Under the pieces are notes generated by a model. It was not told where the DNA came from, ran no database searches, and saw nothing but the letters and a program-made list of their open reading frames with translations. Shown piece after piece: positions 1 to 10,593 of a stretch of DNA of 64,000 nt (the first letter of the stretch is position 1; every line of letters begins with the position of its first letter). The translations under genes and the position numbers were made by a program. Source of the DNA: Sphingomonas beigongshangi. Its GTDB lineage: Bacteria > Pseudomonadota > Alphaproteobacteria > Sphingomonadales > Sphingomonadaceae. The stretch is taken from the NCBI RefSeq assembly GCF_016820445.1, contig NZ_JADHDT010000001.1:248001-312000 (forward strand), read 5' to 3'.

Positions 1-29
1 GGAAAGCCAGGCTTGTTGCTGTTCGGCAT
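1..29 (-). CDS. Possible 5' end of a truncated gene
   Basis: An ATG read on the minus strand at 29-27 opens a frame beginning MPNSNKPGF that runs off the left edge. A purine-rich stretch resembling a ribosome binding site lies about 10 bases upstream, and the position fits a downstream member of the phaR transcription unit. Only nine codons are visible, so no function can be proposed and the frame may be spurious. Confidence 0.25.
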
Positions 30-62
30 GACCGACGTCGCCCTCAGGATCGTCGTTGGCGG

Positions 63-254
63 TCAGCGAGCGTTGAGGCCGATGCTGACCAGGATCATCG
101 CCACGACCAGCGCCGCCAGCTGGACGGAACGCCAGTCGATCCAGCCGACGCGATCAAGGTCGGCGCGTCGATGCCGCCGCCGCTCCCGCCATGCGGCGAG
201 GATGGCGACCACCACGCCCGCGCCCGCGCCCGCGAATGCAACCGGCACCGCCAC
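63..254 (-). CDS. Small two-helix membrane protein, unknown function
   Basis: This 63-residue frame starts at a GTG only 4 bases after the phaR stop, so it is probably co-transcribed with phaR. It has a hydrophobic Ala/Gly/Val segment at about residues 3-21, a basic Arg/His-rich cytoplasmic-looking stretch at about 22-32, and a second hydrophobic segment at about 45-60. No family is recognised. Nothing ties it to PHA metabolism except position. The frame is short and GC-rich, so a spurious reading cannot be excluded, though the two membrane segments and tight spacing favour a real gene. Confidence 0.5.
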   Translation of the reverse strand: MAVPVAFAGAGAGVVVAILAAWRERRRHRRADLDRVGWIDWRSVQLAALVVAMILVSIGLNAR

Positions 255-258
255 CGGC

Positions 259-813
259 TCAGCCGAGCTTCTCGACCTTTTCCTGCAGGCGCGACAGTTC
301 GGCGCGCAACGCGGCGATCTCGTCGTCCTTGTTGCCGCCCGGTGCGGGCGTCGGCGCCGGCGCGGGCGATGCCGGCTTGAACGCGGCCGCCGCCGCCTCG
401 AACATCGCCAGGTTGCGCTTGGCGATCTCCGCGAAGGGCGAGCCGGCGAAGGCGCCCTCGACCGCGCTCTTGAATTGCTCCTGGTTGCGGCGGAAGCTGT
501 CCATCGACGCCTCCAGATATCCCGGCACCATCGCCTGCATCGAGTCGCCGTACATCGCGATCAGTTGCCGCAGGAAGCTGACCGGCAGCATCGTCTGCCC
601 CCGGCTTTCCTCCTCCATGATGATCTGGGTGAGGACGTTGTGGGTGATGTCCTCTTCGGTCTTCGCGTCCACGACCTTGAAGTCACGCCCCTCGCGGGTC
701 ATCGTCGCCAGATGGTCGAGCGTGATGTAGGATGACGTCTCGGTATTGTAGAGGCGCCGATTGGCGTATTTCTTGATGATGACCGTGCCGTCGCCCTTGT
801 TCTGTTTCTTCAT
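259..813 (-). CDS. phaR: Polyhydroxyalkanoate synthesis repressor PhaR
   Basis: A 184-residue protein of the PhaR family, which binds both DNA and PHA and represses phasin and related genes until polymer accumulates. The N-terminal PHB-accumulation regulatory domain is clear at about residues 8-70 (KKYANRRLYNTETSSYI, then KVVDAKT and DITHNVLTQII). A central region of about 70 residues follows, then an Ala/Pro linker and a C-terminal coiled coil rich in Glu, Leu and Arg. The ATG start is set by the conserved N-terminus; the frame stays open upstream, antisense to the neighbouring gene, but that part is not coding. It is divergent from the PhaC-like gene with only about 30 bases between them. 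Confidence 0.95.
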   Translation of the reverse strand: MKKQNKGDGTVIIKKYANRRLYNTETSSYITLDHLATMTREGRDFKVVDAKTEEDITHNVLTQIIMEEESRGQTMLPVSFLRQLIAMYGDSMQAMVPGYLEASMDSFRRNQEQFKSAVEGAFAGSPFAEIAKRNLAMFEAAAAAFKPASPAPAPTPAPGGNKDDEIAALRAELSRLQEKVEKLG

Positions 814-843
814 ACGGCTCCCCTGTCCGCGACGATCCCGTCC

Positions 844-1943
844 GTGACGAAAGGGGATGATAGACCTGTGTTTTCTGCGTCGCAACACGGGCCGCGTCCG
901 CTGCCTCTGTTCCTGGCGATGCTGCGCGAGGAAACGCGGGACGATCCCGTGCGCCGCACCGCAGCGCTCGCCGGCCTTGCCGCCTATCAGGCCGCGCCGC
1001 GCCCCGTTCCGCCGCCGAGCCATCCAGTCGTGGCGAGCGCGGGCCGCGCGGTGCTGCGCGACCATGGCGGCGACGCCGACGCCGGCCTCGCCACCGTCGT
1101 GCTGGTACCGTCGCTGATCAATCCGCCGGCGATCCTCGATCTCGGCGACGCATCGCTTGCCGCCTTTCTGGTCGACCGGGGCCATCGCGTCCTGTCGATC
1201 GACTGGGGCGAGGCCACGGCCGCGGACCGCGAGCTGGGCGTCACCGCGCATGTCGAGGCTATGCTCGTGCCGCTGCTGGCCGTGCTCGATCGCCCGCCGG
1301 TGCTGGTCGGTTACTGCCTGGGCGGCACGCTGGCGCTCGCCGCGGCCTGCGCGACGCCCGTCGCCGGCCTCGCCACGATCGCAGCGCCATGGCGGCATCG
1401 TGGCTATGGCGAGGCGGCGCGCGGCGCGATGCTCGACCTCTGGGATGCCGCCCGTCCCGCCGCGGACGCGCTGGGCGTCCTGCCCATGGAGGCGTTGCAG
1501 AGCGGCTTCTGGCGCCTCGACCCGGCGCGGACGATCGACAAATACGTGCGGTTCGGCCGCCTCGCGCCGGATGCCCCGGCGGCGCGGGCGTTCGTCCGGC
1601 TGGAGGATTGGGCGAATGCCGGCGCGCCGCTGCCCCTTGCCTTCGCCACCGATCTGTTCGAGGCGTTCGTGGCGCAGGACGCGCCCGGCCGTGGCCTCTG
1701 GTCGATCGCGGGCGCTCCCGCCGGACCGCACCGTCTGGACTGCCCCGCGGTCGAATTCGTCTCTACCACCGACCGCATCGTACCGGCCGCCACCGCCGCG
1801 GGCCTGGCCGATCGCCGCGACCTGTCGCTGGGGCATGTCGGGATGATCGTCGGCGGGCGGGCCCGCGGCGCGCTCTGGCAGCCGCTGGCCGACTGGATCG
1901 GTGCGCTGCCACCCGCTAAAGGCCGCCACACAAGGAGATCGCC

Positions 1944-1947
<4 letters not shown>
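844..1947 (+). CDS. Short PhaC-like alpha/beta hydrolase (PHA synthase-related)
   Basis: A 367-residue alpha/beta-hydrolase related to poly(3-hydroxyalkanoate) synthases, which polymerise hydroxyacyl-CoA on a catalytic cysteine. The PhaC-type nucleophile box GYCLGG puts Cys at residue 158. The INPPAILDL and SIDWG segments (about 92-122) match the conserved PhaC core. A likely catalytic Asp310 (STTDRIVP) and His331 (LGHVG) complete the triad. At 367 residues it is far shorter than class I synthases (about 600) and lacks their N-terminal domain, closer to class III PhaC in size, but no PhaE partner is nearby. The start is GTG 844; an in-frame ATG at 919 is an alternative. Its stop overlaps the phaA start (ATGA), implying translational coupling. 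It may be a synthase, a depolymerase-like enzyme or another acyltransferase. Confidence 0.8.
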
Positions 1948-3116
<1,169 letters not shown>

Positions 3117-3164
3117 GGCGCGTTTGGCCCCAAAATCGAAACTTATCGGATAGGAAAGGATTGC

Positions 3165-3186
3165 AGACGCATTTTTGTGTCTTTTT
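3165..3186 (+). terminator. Rho-independent terminator after phaA
   Basis: A seven-base-pair stem (agacgca/tgtgtct, one G-U pair) with a four-base T loop is followed directly by a run of four T, about 50 bases after the phaA stop. It separates the PHA unit from the downstream receptor gene. Confidence 0.6.
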
Positions 3187-3234
3187 GGCGACACTCCGTC
3201 GCAATGTGACGCGTCGTTCATACGGTTGTCAGAA

Positions 3235-3260
3235 AACGGCTTGTTTGTCGGCAAGCCGTT
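3235..3260 (+). promoter_or_regulatory. Perfect hairpin in the leader of the TonB-dependent receptor gene
   Basis: aacggcttg and caagccgtt form a perfect nine-base-pair stem with an eight-base loop, ending about 50 bases before the receptor start. No T tract follows, so it is not an obvious terminator. It may stabilise or regulate the receptor mRNA, or be part of an operator. The role is inferred only from position. Confidence 0.4.
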
Positions 3261-3311
3261 AAGCCAACATACCCCTGTCAAAGGCAAAAGTGCCGCAAAT
3301 AGGGGTTCATA

Positions 3312-6300
3312 ATGAAGACTTGGCTGCTGTCCGCGAGCGCGCTCGCGGGAGGTCTGTTGCTCGCTCCCGCGGCGATAGCGCAAACGACCACGCTTCCGCC
3401 GTGCTCGGACACCGTGAAGACGGAATGTTCGCCGCAAGGATCCGCCTCCGACGAAACGGGCGACAGCGCCACCAAGGGCGAGGCGACACGGCCGAGCGAG
3501 GAAATCGTCGTTACTGGTTCGCGCATCCGCAGCCCCAACCTCGTCTCTGATATTCCGATCACCTCCGTCAGCGGCGATAGCCTCCTGGCCCAAGGACAGA
3601 CCAACGTCGGCCAGGCGCTGAATGATCTGCCGCAGCTTGCGAGCACGTTTTCACAGCAGAACCCCGGTGCGGGCATCGGCATCGGTGGTCTGAACCTCCT
3701 CGACCTTCGCGGCCTGGGCACTTCGCGCACGCTGGTTCTGGTCAACGGTCGTCGCCACGTTGCGGCGGACATCCTGAACAACGCAGTGTCGCCGGACGTC
3801 AATTCGATCCCGAACAATCTTATCGACCGCGTCGATATCGTGACCGGCGGCAACTCCGCAGTGTACGGGTCGGATGCCATCGCCGGCGTCGTGAACTTCG
3901 TCTTGAAGCGCGATTACAACGGGCTCGAGGTGCGTGGTACGACCGCTATCAATCAAGGCGGCTTCGGTGGGAATCAGCTGATTTCCGCGGTCGCGGGGCA
4001 TAACTTCTCCGAAGGTCGCGGCAACATCACGGTTAGCGGCCAATTCACGCATCAGGATCGCGTCTTCGCATCCAGCGTGCCGTACTTCCGGACAGTCAGC
4101 GGCATCGCGACTGTCGATACCGATCCGGGCGGCCTGCCCAACGGCAGTGACGGGTTCCCGGACGCCATCTTCCTGCGTGACATCCGCAGCGCGACGAACA
4201 ATCCGTACGGCCTGATCCCCATCCAGCAGCAGCCCGGCATTGCAGCTTGCGGCACCGGCACGCTGCCCACCAACGGTGGCCCCAACAACCTCGGCACGCC
4301 GTACAACTGCACCTACATCTTCACCCAGGACGGCCGCTTGGTTCCGCAGACCGGCGCGCGCTACGGCTCGGGTCCGACCGGTGGTATCCTCGGCGGAAAC
4401 GGGGCGACCGGCCGCGAGGGACAGACGGTCTCGGTCCTGCCGTTCCTGGAGCGGGTCAACTTCAACGTGCTGTCGCACTACGAGTTCGCGCCGGCGGTGG
4501 AGGTCTTCCTCGAGGCGAAGTACGACCGGGTTAAGGCTCTCGGCAACAATGCCGGTCCGTCTTTCATCCAGACCGGTTCGGGGAACACGGGCAACATCGG
4601 CGACGCGCGCGAGCGGCCGCGTCTCGACAACCCGTTCCTGGCTGCGGCAGACCGCACCACGCTGACGAATCTGATTCTGGCGTCGGGCTGTAATACCAGT
4701 CTCACCGCTTCGTGTCCGGCGGGCGGCAATCTGACCGCCGCGAACCGCGCTGCGATTGCAGATGGCTCGTACCGTTTCCAGCTTGCCCGCAATCTGCTCG
4801 ACGTTGGTCTGCGCGACGAAAAGTTCACCCGCGAAACGTACCGTATCGTCGGCGGCCTTCGTGGCACCTTCAACGGCGACTGGAACTACGAAATCTCGGG
4901 CAACTACGGCGAGTTCAATCAGACGACCAACACGAACGGCTTCATCGACCGCCAGCGGTTCTCGCTGGCGATGGATGCCGGACGGAATCCGACCACCGGT
5001 CAGATCCAGTGCCGGTCCCAGTATGATCCGACTGCTGCAATCGCCATCCAGCGCGGTGCTTCCGGCGATCCCGCAGTCAATGCGGCGCGACTTGCGGCGG
5101 ATATCGCGGCCTGTAAGCCGTACAATCCGTTTGGCGGCTCGGACAACAGTGCGGCCGTCTCCTACTTCTCGCGCGCCTTTGATGCCAAGGCCAAGCTGAC
5201 CCAGCTCGACATCCAGGCATTCTTCGGCGGCGACTCGAGCCAGTTGTTCGAGCTGCCGGGTGGTCCCGTCCGCTTCTCGCTCGGCGGCGAATATCGGCGT
5301 GAGAAGGCCTTCTACCGGCAGGATCCGTTCGTTACCGATGGCTATACCAACGGCGTTTCGATCCCGCTGTTCGACCCGCCCGCCTTCAAGGTGAAGGAAG
5401 GCTTCGGCGAAATTCAGCTGCCGATTCTGCGCGACCTTCCGTTCTTCAAGGAACTGACCGTTACCGGAGCGGGTCGTTACTCGGATTATGGCAAGGGCAT
5501 CGGCTCGACCTGGACGTATAACGCCGGCGCCCAGTGGTCGCCGATCGCTGACGTCCGTTTCCGCGCCAATTATGGCCGAGCGGTCCGTGCGCCGAACGTC
5601 TCGGAAACCGGCTTCCCGCTGGTTCCGAATTTCGCGAACAATTTCCAGGATCCCTGTCAGGCCAACAACATCGGCGCGAACGCGAACCGCAACACCAATT
5701 GCACGGCCGCGTTGACGGCCGCGCAGCGGAACAACCTCGTAAACGGTGTCGCCCTGCCGATCGTGAGCGGCAGCAACCCGAACCTCTCACCTGAAAAGTC
5801 GGACTCGTGGACGTTCGGCGGCGTGTTCCAGCCGCGTATCATCCCGGGCCTGTCGGTGACGGTGGATTATTACAACATTCGGGTTAAGGGCATCATCGCC
5901 TCCGTCGCCGCACAGACGATCGTCAACCAGTGCTATGACTCGGCAAGCCTGAACAACGTTTTCTGCTCGGCCTTCTCGCGTTACCTGGGCACCGGGACGG
6001 GTCCTGCCGGCGAACTGCCGGGGCAGATCCTTGCCAACTCGCTGATCCAGGCGCCGCTCAACTTTGCGAAGCGCGAGCGTAAGGGTATCGACTTCAACAT
6101 ATCCTATCGCAAGGACTTGTCGGAGACCGTGAGGTTCAACACCAACATGGTGTATGTCCACACGCTGCGGAACAGCGACTATCAAGATCCGACCAATCCG
6201 AACTTCGAAACGCATAACCTCGAAAACGTCGGGTTCCCCAAGGATGAATTCCAATGGGATAACGATCTGGCGATTGGCGCGGTCACGTTCGGGTATCGCC

Positions 6301-6602
6301 TGCACCTGATCGGGGCGCAGTACGTGACCTCGTACAGCAACTTCAATTCCGTGAACGGCCTGCCGGCGGCAAATATCGATGCTTCGTCGCCCATCAAGTA
6401 TCCGGTGATCAGCTATTCGGATCTCCAGATGACGTGGGATATCGCGAACAACGGTAAGAAGGACGCCTTCCAGTTCTACGCGGGCGTTGACAACGTGTTC
6501 AATCAGCTCCCGCCGCTCGGCACGCTTGGGACGGGCACCGGCTCGGCAATCTTCCGGTTTACCGGCCGCGCCTATCACGCGGGGTTCCGCGCCCGGTTCT
6601 AA
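3312..6602 (+). CDS. TonB-dependent outer-membrane receptor (large, substrate unknown)
   Basis: A 1096-residue outer-membrane transporter energised by TonB. It has a signal peptide (MKTWLLSASALAGG to AIAQ, about 1-24), an acidic Ser/Thr-rich linker, a TonB-box-like EEIVVTGSRIR near residue 65, and a plug domain with the GGNSAVYGSDAIAGVVNF signature near residues 177-195. A beta-barrel fills the rest and ends in Phe (FRARF). It is larger than classical siderophore receptors and resembles the sphingomonad receptors used for carbohydrate or peptide uptake. It stands alone between two terminators with no SusD-like partner, so the substrate cannot be named. Base composition is visibly less GC-rich than its neighbours, as is common for highly expressed receptors. 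Confidence 0.92.
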   Translation: MKTWLLSASALAGGLLLAPAAIAQTTTLPPCSDTVKTECSPQGSASDETGDSATKGEATRPSEEIVVTGSRIRSPNLVSDIPITSVSGDSLLAQGQTNVGQALNDLPQLASTFSQQNPGAGIGIGGLNLLDLRGLGTSRTLVLVNGRRHVAADILNNAVSPDVNSIPNNLIDRVDIVTGGNSAVYGSDAIAGVVNFVLKRDYNGLEVRGTTAINQGGFGGNQLISAVAGHNFSEGRGNITVSGQFTHQDRVFASSVPYFRTVSGIATVDTDPGGLPNGSDGFPDAIFLRDIRSATNNPYGLIPIQQQPGIAACGTGTLPTNGGPNNLGTPYNCTYIFTQDGRLVPQTGARYGSGPTGGILGGNGATGREGQTVSVLPFLERVNFNVLSHYEFAPAVEVFLEAKYDRVKALGNNAGPSFIQTGSGNTGNIGDARERPRLDNPFLAAADRTTLTNLILASGCNTSLTASCPAGGNLTAANRAAIADGSYRFQLARNLLDVGLRDEKFTRETYRIVGGLRGTFNGDWNYEISGNYGEFNQTTNTNGFIDRQRFSLAMDAGRNPTTGQIQCRSQYDPTAAIAIQRGASGDPAVNAARLAADIAACKPYNPFGGSDNSAAVSYFSRAFDAKAKLTQLDIQAFFGGDSSQLFELPGGPVRFSLGGEYRREKAFYRQDPFVTDGYTNGVSIPLFDPPAFKVKEGFGEIQLPILRDLPFFKELTVTGAGRYSDYGKGIGSTWTYNAGAQWSPIADVRFRANYGRAVRAPNVSETGFPLVPNFANNFQDPCQANNIGANANRNTNCTAALTAAQRNNLVNGVALPIVSGSNPNLSPEKSDSWTFGGVFQPRIIPGLSVTVDYYNIRVKGIIASVAAQTIVNQCYDSASLNNVFCSAFSRYLGTGTGPAGELPGQILANSLIQAPLNFAKRERKGIDFNISYRKDLSETVRFNTNMVYVHTLRNSDYQDPTNPNFETHNLENVGFPKDEFQWDNDLAIGAVTFGYRLHLIGAQYVTSYSNFNSVNGLPAANIDASSPIKYPVISYSDLQMTWDIANNGKKDAFQFYAGVDNVFNQLPPLGTLGTGTGSAIFRFTGRAYHAGFRARF

Positions 6603-6622
6603 TCTCGTTTGCATGAACTCTC

Positions 6623-6656
6623 GGGGACCGGTGGGCATCCACCGGTCCCCTTTTTT
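6623..6656 (+). terminator. Strong rho-independent terminator of the receptor gene
   Basis: A perfect 12-base-pair stem (ggggaccggtgg / ccaccggtcccc) with loop gcat is followed by six T. It begins 20 bases after the receptor stop. This is the clearest terminator in the window. The following 200 bases to the end of alr contain no recognisable feature. Confidence 0.95.
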
Positions 6657-6856
6657 ATCTCACGGCCCTCGGGGCGGCGCTAAAGGATCGCCTCCCCGCT
6701 AGGATGCACGACACCTCTGTCCCCAGGGCTGGCGGCGGATGTGGTTGCACGCTCGAACCAGGTGGCCTGGCAGACGGACGCGTCATGCGTCGGTCGCCTC
6801 GCGACGCGCTTCATCGCGGGCCGCCCCTTCAACGTCTGGACAGGACCCGAGAGCCG

Positions 6857-7879
6857 TTAACCCTGATTGGCGAACCGCGTCCCCAGCCCCGTCAGCAGCT
6901 CGTATTGCGACACGCCGCTGCGCATCGCCGCCGCCGGCAACGCATAGTCCAGCGTCACCCAGTCGCCCTCGGCGAGCGCCGGACGCGCGGTCACGTCGAT
7001 CGCGACGAGGTCCATCGAGACGCGGCCGATCACGGGCAATGCCCCGCCCTCCCCACTGCCCCGATCCGAAAAGGCGCGGCGATAGCCGTCGGCATAGCCG
7101 AGGTTCAGGATCGCGACCTCGGTGTCGCGCGTCGCCGTCCAGGTCGCGTTGTAGCCGACCGTCTCCCCCGCACGAACCGTGCGCCGCTGCAGTATCTGCG
7201 CCTCCGGATAGGCGACCTGGCGGATGACGCCCGCAAGCTCGTCGCGGGGCACGCCGCCGTAGAGCGCGATACCCGGCCGGACGAGGTCGAAGTGATATCC
7301 GCTGCCGAGCGCGATACCCGCCGAGTTCGCGAGGCTCATCCGCCGCGCGCCGGTCGCGCCGGCAAGACTTGCGAAACGGTCGCGCTGGCGCGCGTTCATC
7401 GGATGGTCCTCGTCCGCGCAGGCGAGATGGCTCATCAGCGTCTCGATGCGCAGTCCGTCGAGCAGGCCGTCGTGCACGTCCTGCGGCGCGACGCCCAGCC
7501 GATTCATGCCGGTATCGACCATGACGTCACACGCGCCGCCGCCCGCGTCGCGCCAGCGCGCCACCTGCGCCGGCGTGCTCAGCACCGGCCGCGCCATCGC
7601 GGAGCGGGCCAGGTCCATGTCGGCGTCGCGGACACCATGCAGCACCGACAGGTTCGGCAGTCCCAGCCCGGCGAGGCGCTCCGCCTCCGCCCATGTCGCC
7701 ACGAAGAAGTCGCGACATCCCGCCGCCGCCAGGTGGGACGCGACGACCGTCGCTCCCAGACCATAACCGTTCGCCTTGACCGCGGCGCCGCAGGCGGCAG
7801 GGCCGCTGATCCGCGCGAGCGCGCGCCAATTGTCCTGCAGGGCGGCGGTATCGAGGCGAAGGCGTAGAGGTGCGGTCAC
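6857..7879 (-). CDS. alr: Alanine racemase
   Basis: A 340-residue PLP-dependent racemase that makes D-alanine for peptidoglycan. The PLP lysine is Lys35 in AVKANGYG and the second catalytic base is Tyr243 in VGYNATW. GRVSMDL and a C-terminal GLGTRF are also present, so the protein looks complete. It starts at GTG, about 40 bases after btuD, in the same direction as the B12 uptake genes, and may be the last gene of that transcript. No functional link to cobalamin is known, so co-transcription is only positional. It could be either a biosynthetic or a catabolic racemase. Confidence 0.93.
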   Translation of the reverse strand: MTAPLRLRLDTAALQDNWRALARISGPAACGAAVKANGYGLGATVVASHLAAAGCRDFFVATWAEAERLAGLGLPNLSVLHGVRDADMDLARSAMARPVLSTPAQVARWRDAGGGACDVMVDTGMNRLGVAPQDVHDGLLDGLRIETLMSHLACADEDHPMNARQRDRFASLAGATGARRMSLANSAGIALGSGYHFDLVRPGIALYGGVPRDELAGVIRQVAYPEAQILQRRTVRAGETVGYNATWTATRDTEVAILNLGYADGYRRAFSDRGSGEGGALPVIGRVSMDLVAIDVTARPALAEGDWVTLDYALPAAAMRSGVSQYELLTGLGTRFANQG

Positions 7880-7919
7880 GGCCTGCGCATAAGCCGCGAC
7901 CGCGCCCGCGTCGATGCCG

Positions 7920-8690
7920 TCAGCGCGCGATGCGACCGACCGGCACGACGATGCGGCTTTCCGGCAGGCGCGCGACCGTCACGTCGAAGACGGCGGCGAT
8001 CGTCTCCGGCGACAGGATCTCGGCGGCCGTGCCCGCTGCCGCGACGCGGCCGTCGCGCATCAGGACGACGTCGTCCGCGATGCGCGCCGCCTGCGCGAGA
8101 TCGTGCAGGACGACCGCCACCCCGACCCCCTCGGCGGCAAGGCCGCGCAAGCGATCGAGCAGGTCGATCTGATGCGCGGGATCGAGGCTGGCGAGCGGCT
8201 CGTCCGCGAGCAGCCATCGCGGCCGCCCGGCGAGCACACGGGCCAGCAGGACCCGCGCGCGCTCGCCGCCGGAGAGGGACGCGACCGGCCGATCGGCGAG
8301 GTCCCCGGTCTCCGTCGCGGCCATGGCCGCCGCTATGGCCGCCCGATCGTCCTGCGACGGCGCGGCAAAGCGCGCGCGATGCGGCAGACGGCCGAGCGCG
8401 ACCAGGTCGCCGGCGTGGAGGTTCCAATGTACCGTCGCGTCCTGCGGCAGATAGCCGATCGTCTGCGCCCTTTCCCGCTCGCCCATGGTCCCGATCCCAC
8501 GGTCCCCGAGCGTCACGGTTCCCGTCTGCGGCGGCAGCAAGCCCGCGGCCGCCTTGAGCAGGCTGCTCTTGCCTGCGCCGTTGGGCCCGAGGATCGCGGT
8601 GACGCGGCCGCGGCGAAGCGCGACGTCGACGCCATGCAGGACCGGGCGGCCGCCGAGCGACACGGACAGATCGCGCGCGATCAGATCCAT
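7920..8690 (-). CDS. btuD: ABC transporter ATPase, cobalamin/iron-siderophore type (BtuD-like)
   Basis: A 256-residue ATPase of the FecCD/BtuCD class that powers import across the inner membrane. It shows Walker A GPNGAGKS (35-42), a Q-loop in YLPQD, the signature LSGGE (139-143), Walker B LLADEP (160-165) and a switch His in VVLHDLAQAA. The ATG lies 10 bases inside the end of the permease gene, so the two are coupled. The upstream riboswitch, BtuB-like receptor and binding protein point to vitamin B12 or another corrinoid as substrate. By sequence alone it could equally be a haem or siderophore ATPase. Confidence 0.9.
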   Translation of the reverse strand: MDLIARDLSVSLGGRPVLHGVDVALRRGRVTAILGPNGAGKSSLLKAAAGLLPPQTGTVTLGDRGIGTMGERERAQTIGYLPQDATVHWNLHAGDLVALGRLPHRARFAAPSQDDRAAIAAAMAATETGDLADRPVASLSGGERARVLLARVLAGRPRWLLADEPLASLDPAHQIDLLDRLRGLAAEGVGVAVVLHDLAQAARIADDVVLMRDGRVAAAGTAAEILSPETIAAVFDVTVARLPESRIVVPVGRIAR

Positions 8691-9637
8691 GCCTGCCCCC
8701 TGCGGCGCAGCAACAGCATCAGGAAGAAGGGCGCACCGATCAGCGCCATGGCCACGCCGAGCCGCACCTCCGCCGCGCCCGGCGCGAGGCGACACAGGCT
8801 GTCCGCGACGAGCACCAGCGCGGCACCGCCCAGCGCGCTTGGCAGCAGCAGATCGGACGGGCGGTGACCGAACAGCGGACGGAGCAGATGCGGCACCACC
8901 AGCCCGACGAAGCCGATCACGCCCGTTGCCGCGACACCGGCACCGACGCCGACGCCGGTACCGACCATCACCACCCATTGCAGCCGGTCGACGCGTATGC
9001 CGAGCGACCGCGCCGCCGCTTCGCCTAAGGACAGCGCATCGAGCGCGCGCCCGGTGAAGGCAAGCAGCACGATCGACGCGACGAGGAACGGCGCGGCACG
9101 GGCGAGGTCGGCCAGCCCGCGGTCGGTCAGTGCCCCCATCAGCCAGTCGAGCACGCCCGCCACCGCGTAGGGATTGGGCGCGATCGCGATCAGGAAGGCG
9201 GTGAGCGCACCGGTCAGGCTGGACAGGACGGTGCCTGCGAGGATGAAGGCGACGGCGTCCGCGCCCCGCCACGTCAGGGCCGTCAGCACCAGCAGCGCGA
9301 CCAGCGCGCCGGCCATCGCGGCCGCGAACAGCGCGAGGCCGCTCGCCCCGACGTAGAGAATGACGAAGACCGCACCGAGTGCGCCGCTCGACGAGACGCC
9401 GAGCACGCCGGGGTCGGCGAGCGGATTGCGCAGGAAACCCTGCAGCACCGCGCCGGAGAGGCCCAGCATCGCGCCAAGGAGCAGGCCGAGCGCTGCGCGC
9501 GGCAGGCGCAGCTCGACAAAGATCGCGCTGGCGGCGGGGCTGTCCCATGGCAGCCATTGCTTGCCCGCGACCAACGACAGCGCGAAGGCCGCCGCGACGA
9601 GCAGCACCAGCGCGAGGATCCGCCCCGCGCGGTTCAC
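8681..9637 (-). CDS. btuC: ABC transporter permease, FecCD/BtuC family
   Basis: A 318-residue polytopic permease with about ten hydrophobic segments. It has the family hallmarks RLPRA near the N-terminus (LRLPRAALGLLLGA), NPLADPGVLG, and the cytoplasmic coupling region GVIGFVGLVVPHLLR. The chosen GTG overlaps the btuF stop as GTGA; an upstream in-frame Met would add a non-hydrophobic leader inside btuF and is unlikely. It forms the membrane channel of the B12 importer encoded by its neighbours. Confidence 0.9.
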   Translation of the reverse strand: MNRAGRILALVLLVAAAFALSLVAGKQWLPWDSPAASAIFVELRLPRAALGLLLGAMLGLSGAVLQGFLRNPLADPGVLGVSSSGALGAVFVILYVGASGLALFAAAMAGALVALLVLTALTWRGADAVAFILAGTVLSSLTGALTAFLIAIAPNPYAVAGVLDWLMGALTDRGLADLARAAPFLVASIVLLAFTGRALDALSLGEAAARSLGIRVDRLQWVVMVGTGVGVGAGVAATGVIGFVGLVVPHLLRPLFGHRPSDLLLPSALGGAALVLVADSLCRLAPGAAEVRLGVAMALIGAPFFLMLLLRRRGQAWI

Positions 9638-10593
9638 GAAAGGACCTTCGCGCGGATGGCGGCGAGACGGCGCAGCGCAGGGATCAGCGCCGGGCCGCCG
9701 CAATTCATCAGGCGGCGGGGAAAACGCGCCTCGACGGTGCGGGCCCCGACACGATCGAGCACGCGGCGCCGCAGGTTCGCCGAACGACCATCGTCATCGC
9801 TGAGGATCACACGCGGCGGATGGGCGGCGATCGTCTCGATCGGCAGCGCGCCGGTGAAGGCGAGGCCATAATCGGCGGCGGCGTTGCGGAAGCCGGCGCG
9901 CTGCAACAACGCGTCGAGCAGGGTTCCGCCGCCATTGGCGAGATCGCCGGCGATGAACAGCAAGGCCGACGGGCGCCGGCCGGTCGCACGGGGGATGGCG
10001 CCATCGATCGCGCGGATCAGCGCCGCGCCGCGCTCCGGATGGCCGGCCGCGGCGGCGAGCGTCGCGACCTGCGCCTCGCTGGCGGGAATAGTGGCGGCGA
10101 TGTCGAGCGTCAGCACCTTCAGCCCCGCGCGGGCATAGGCTTCGCGACTGGCGGCGGGGGCGAAGCTGTCGGTGACGACGAGCTCGGGACGGCGCGCGAT
10201 CACCTCCTCCGCCGTGCCGGACGTCGCGGGCCAGCGCCGCGCGAGCGCGAGCGGCATCGAGGTCGCGCCGGGATCATGCGAATAATGACTGACCGCCGCG
10301 AGCCGATCCGGCGCGACGACCGCCAGGATCGCGTCGGCGCAGGGGTTGGTGGAGACGATGCCCCCCGTCCTTGCGGGGGCCGGAGCACAGGCGGCGAGCA
10401 GGAGGAGCGCACCGAGCCAGACGCCCGCCGTCGCCCCGGCGCCCGTCCCGAGCCCCCGGTGCGGCGAGGAACTTCGTGCGACCACCTTGTCGCGCGTCAG
10501 CCGTTTGGTGGCCGCCGAAACGGGTCCGGGGCCACCGGGCCACCGACGAAGCAGGTCCCGCCACCGCGGGAGCGATGACGGGAACCGGCGCAT
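9634..10593 (-). CDS. btuF: Periplasmic cobalamin-binding lipoprotein (BtuF-like)
   Basis: A substrate-binding protein of the cluster that hands corrinoid to BtuCD. After an unusually long polar N-terminus of about 55 residues comes a hydrophobic segment ending in a lipobox (LLLLAACAP), then the two-lobed binding fold (GGIVSTNPCADAILA, SGTAEEVIARRPELVV). The ATG at 10593 overlaps the receptor stop by one base; a GTG one codon upstream is also possible. The extended N-terminus may mean that the true start is an internal one closer to the lipobox. Family membership and context are firm. Confidence 0.87.
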   Translation of the reverse strand: MRRFPSSLPRWRDLLRRWPGGPGPVSAATKRLTRDKVVARSSSPHRGLGTGAGATAGVWLGALLLLAACAPAPARTGGIVSTNPCADAILAVVAPDRLAAVSHYSHDPGATSMPLALARRWPATSGTAEEVIARRPELVVTDSFAPAASREAYARAGLKVLTLDIAATIPASEAQVATLAAAAGHPERGAALIRAIDGAIPRATGRRPSALLFIAGDLANGGGTLLDALLQRAGFRNAAADYGLAFTGALPIETIAAHPPRVILSDDDGRSANLRRRVLDRVGARTVEARFPRRLMNCGGPALIPALRRLAAIRAKVLS

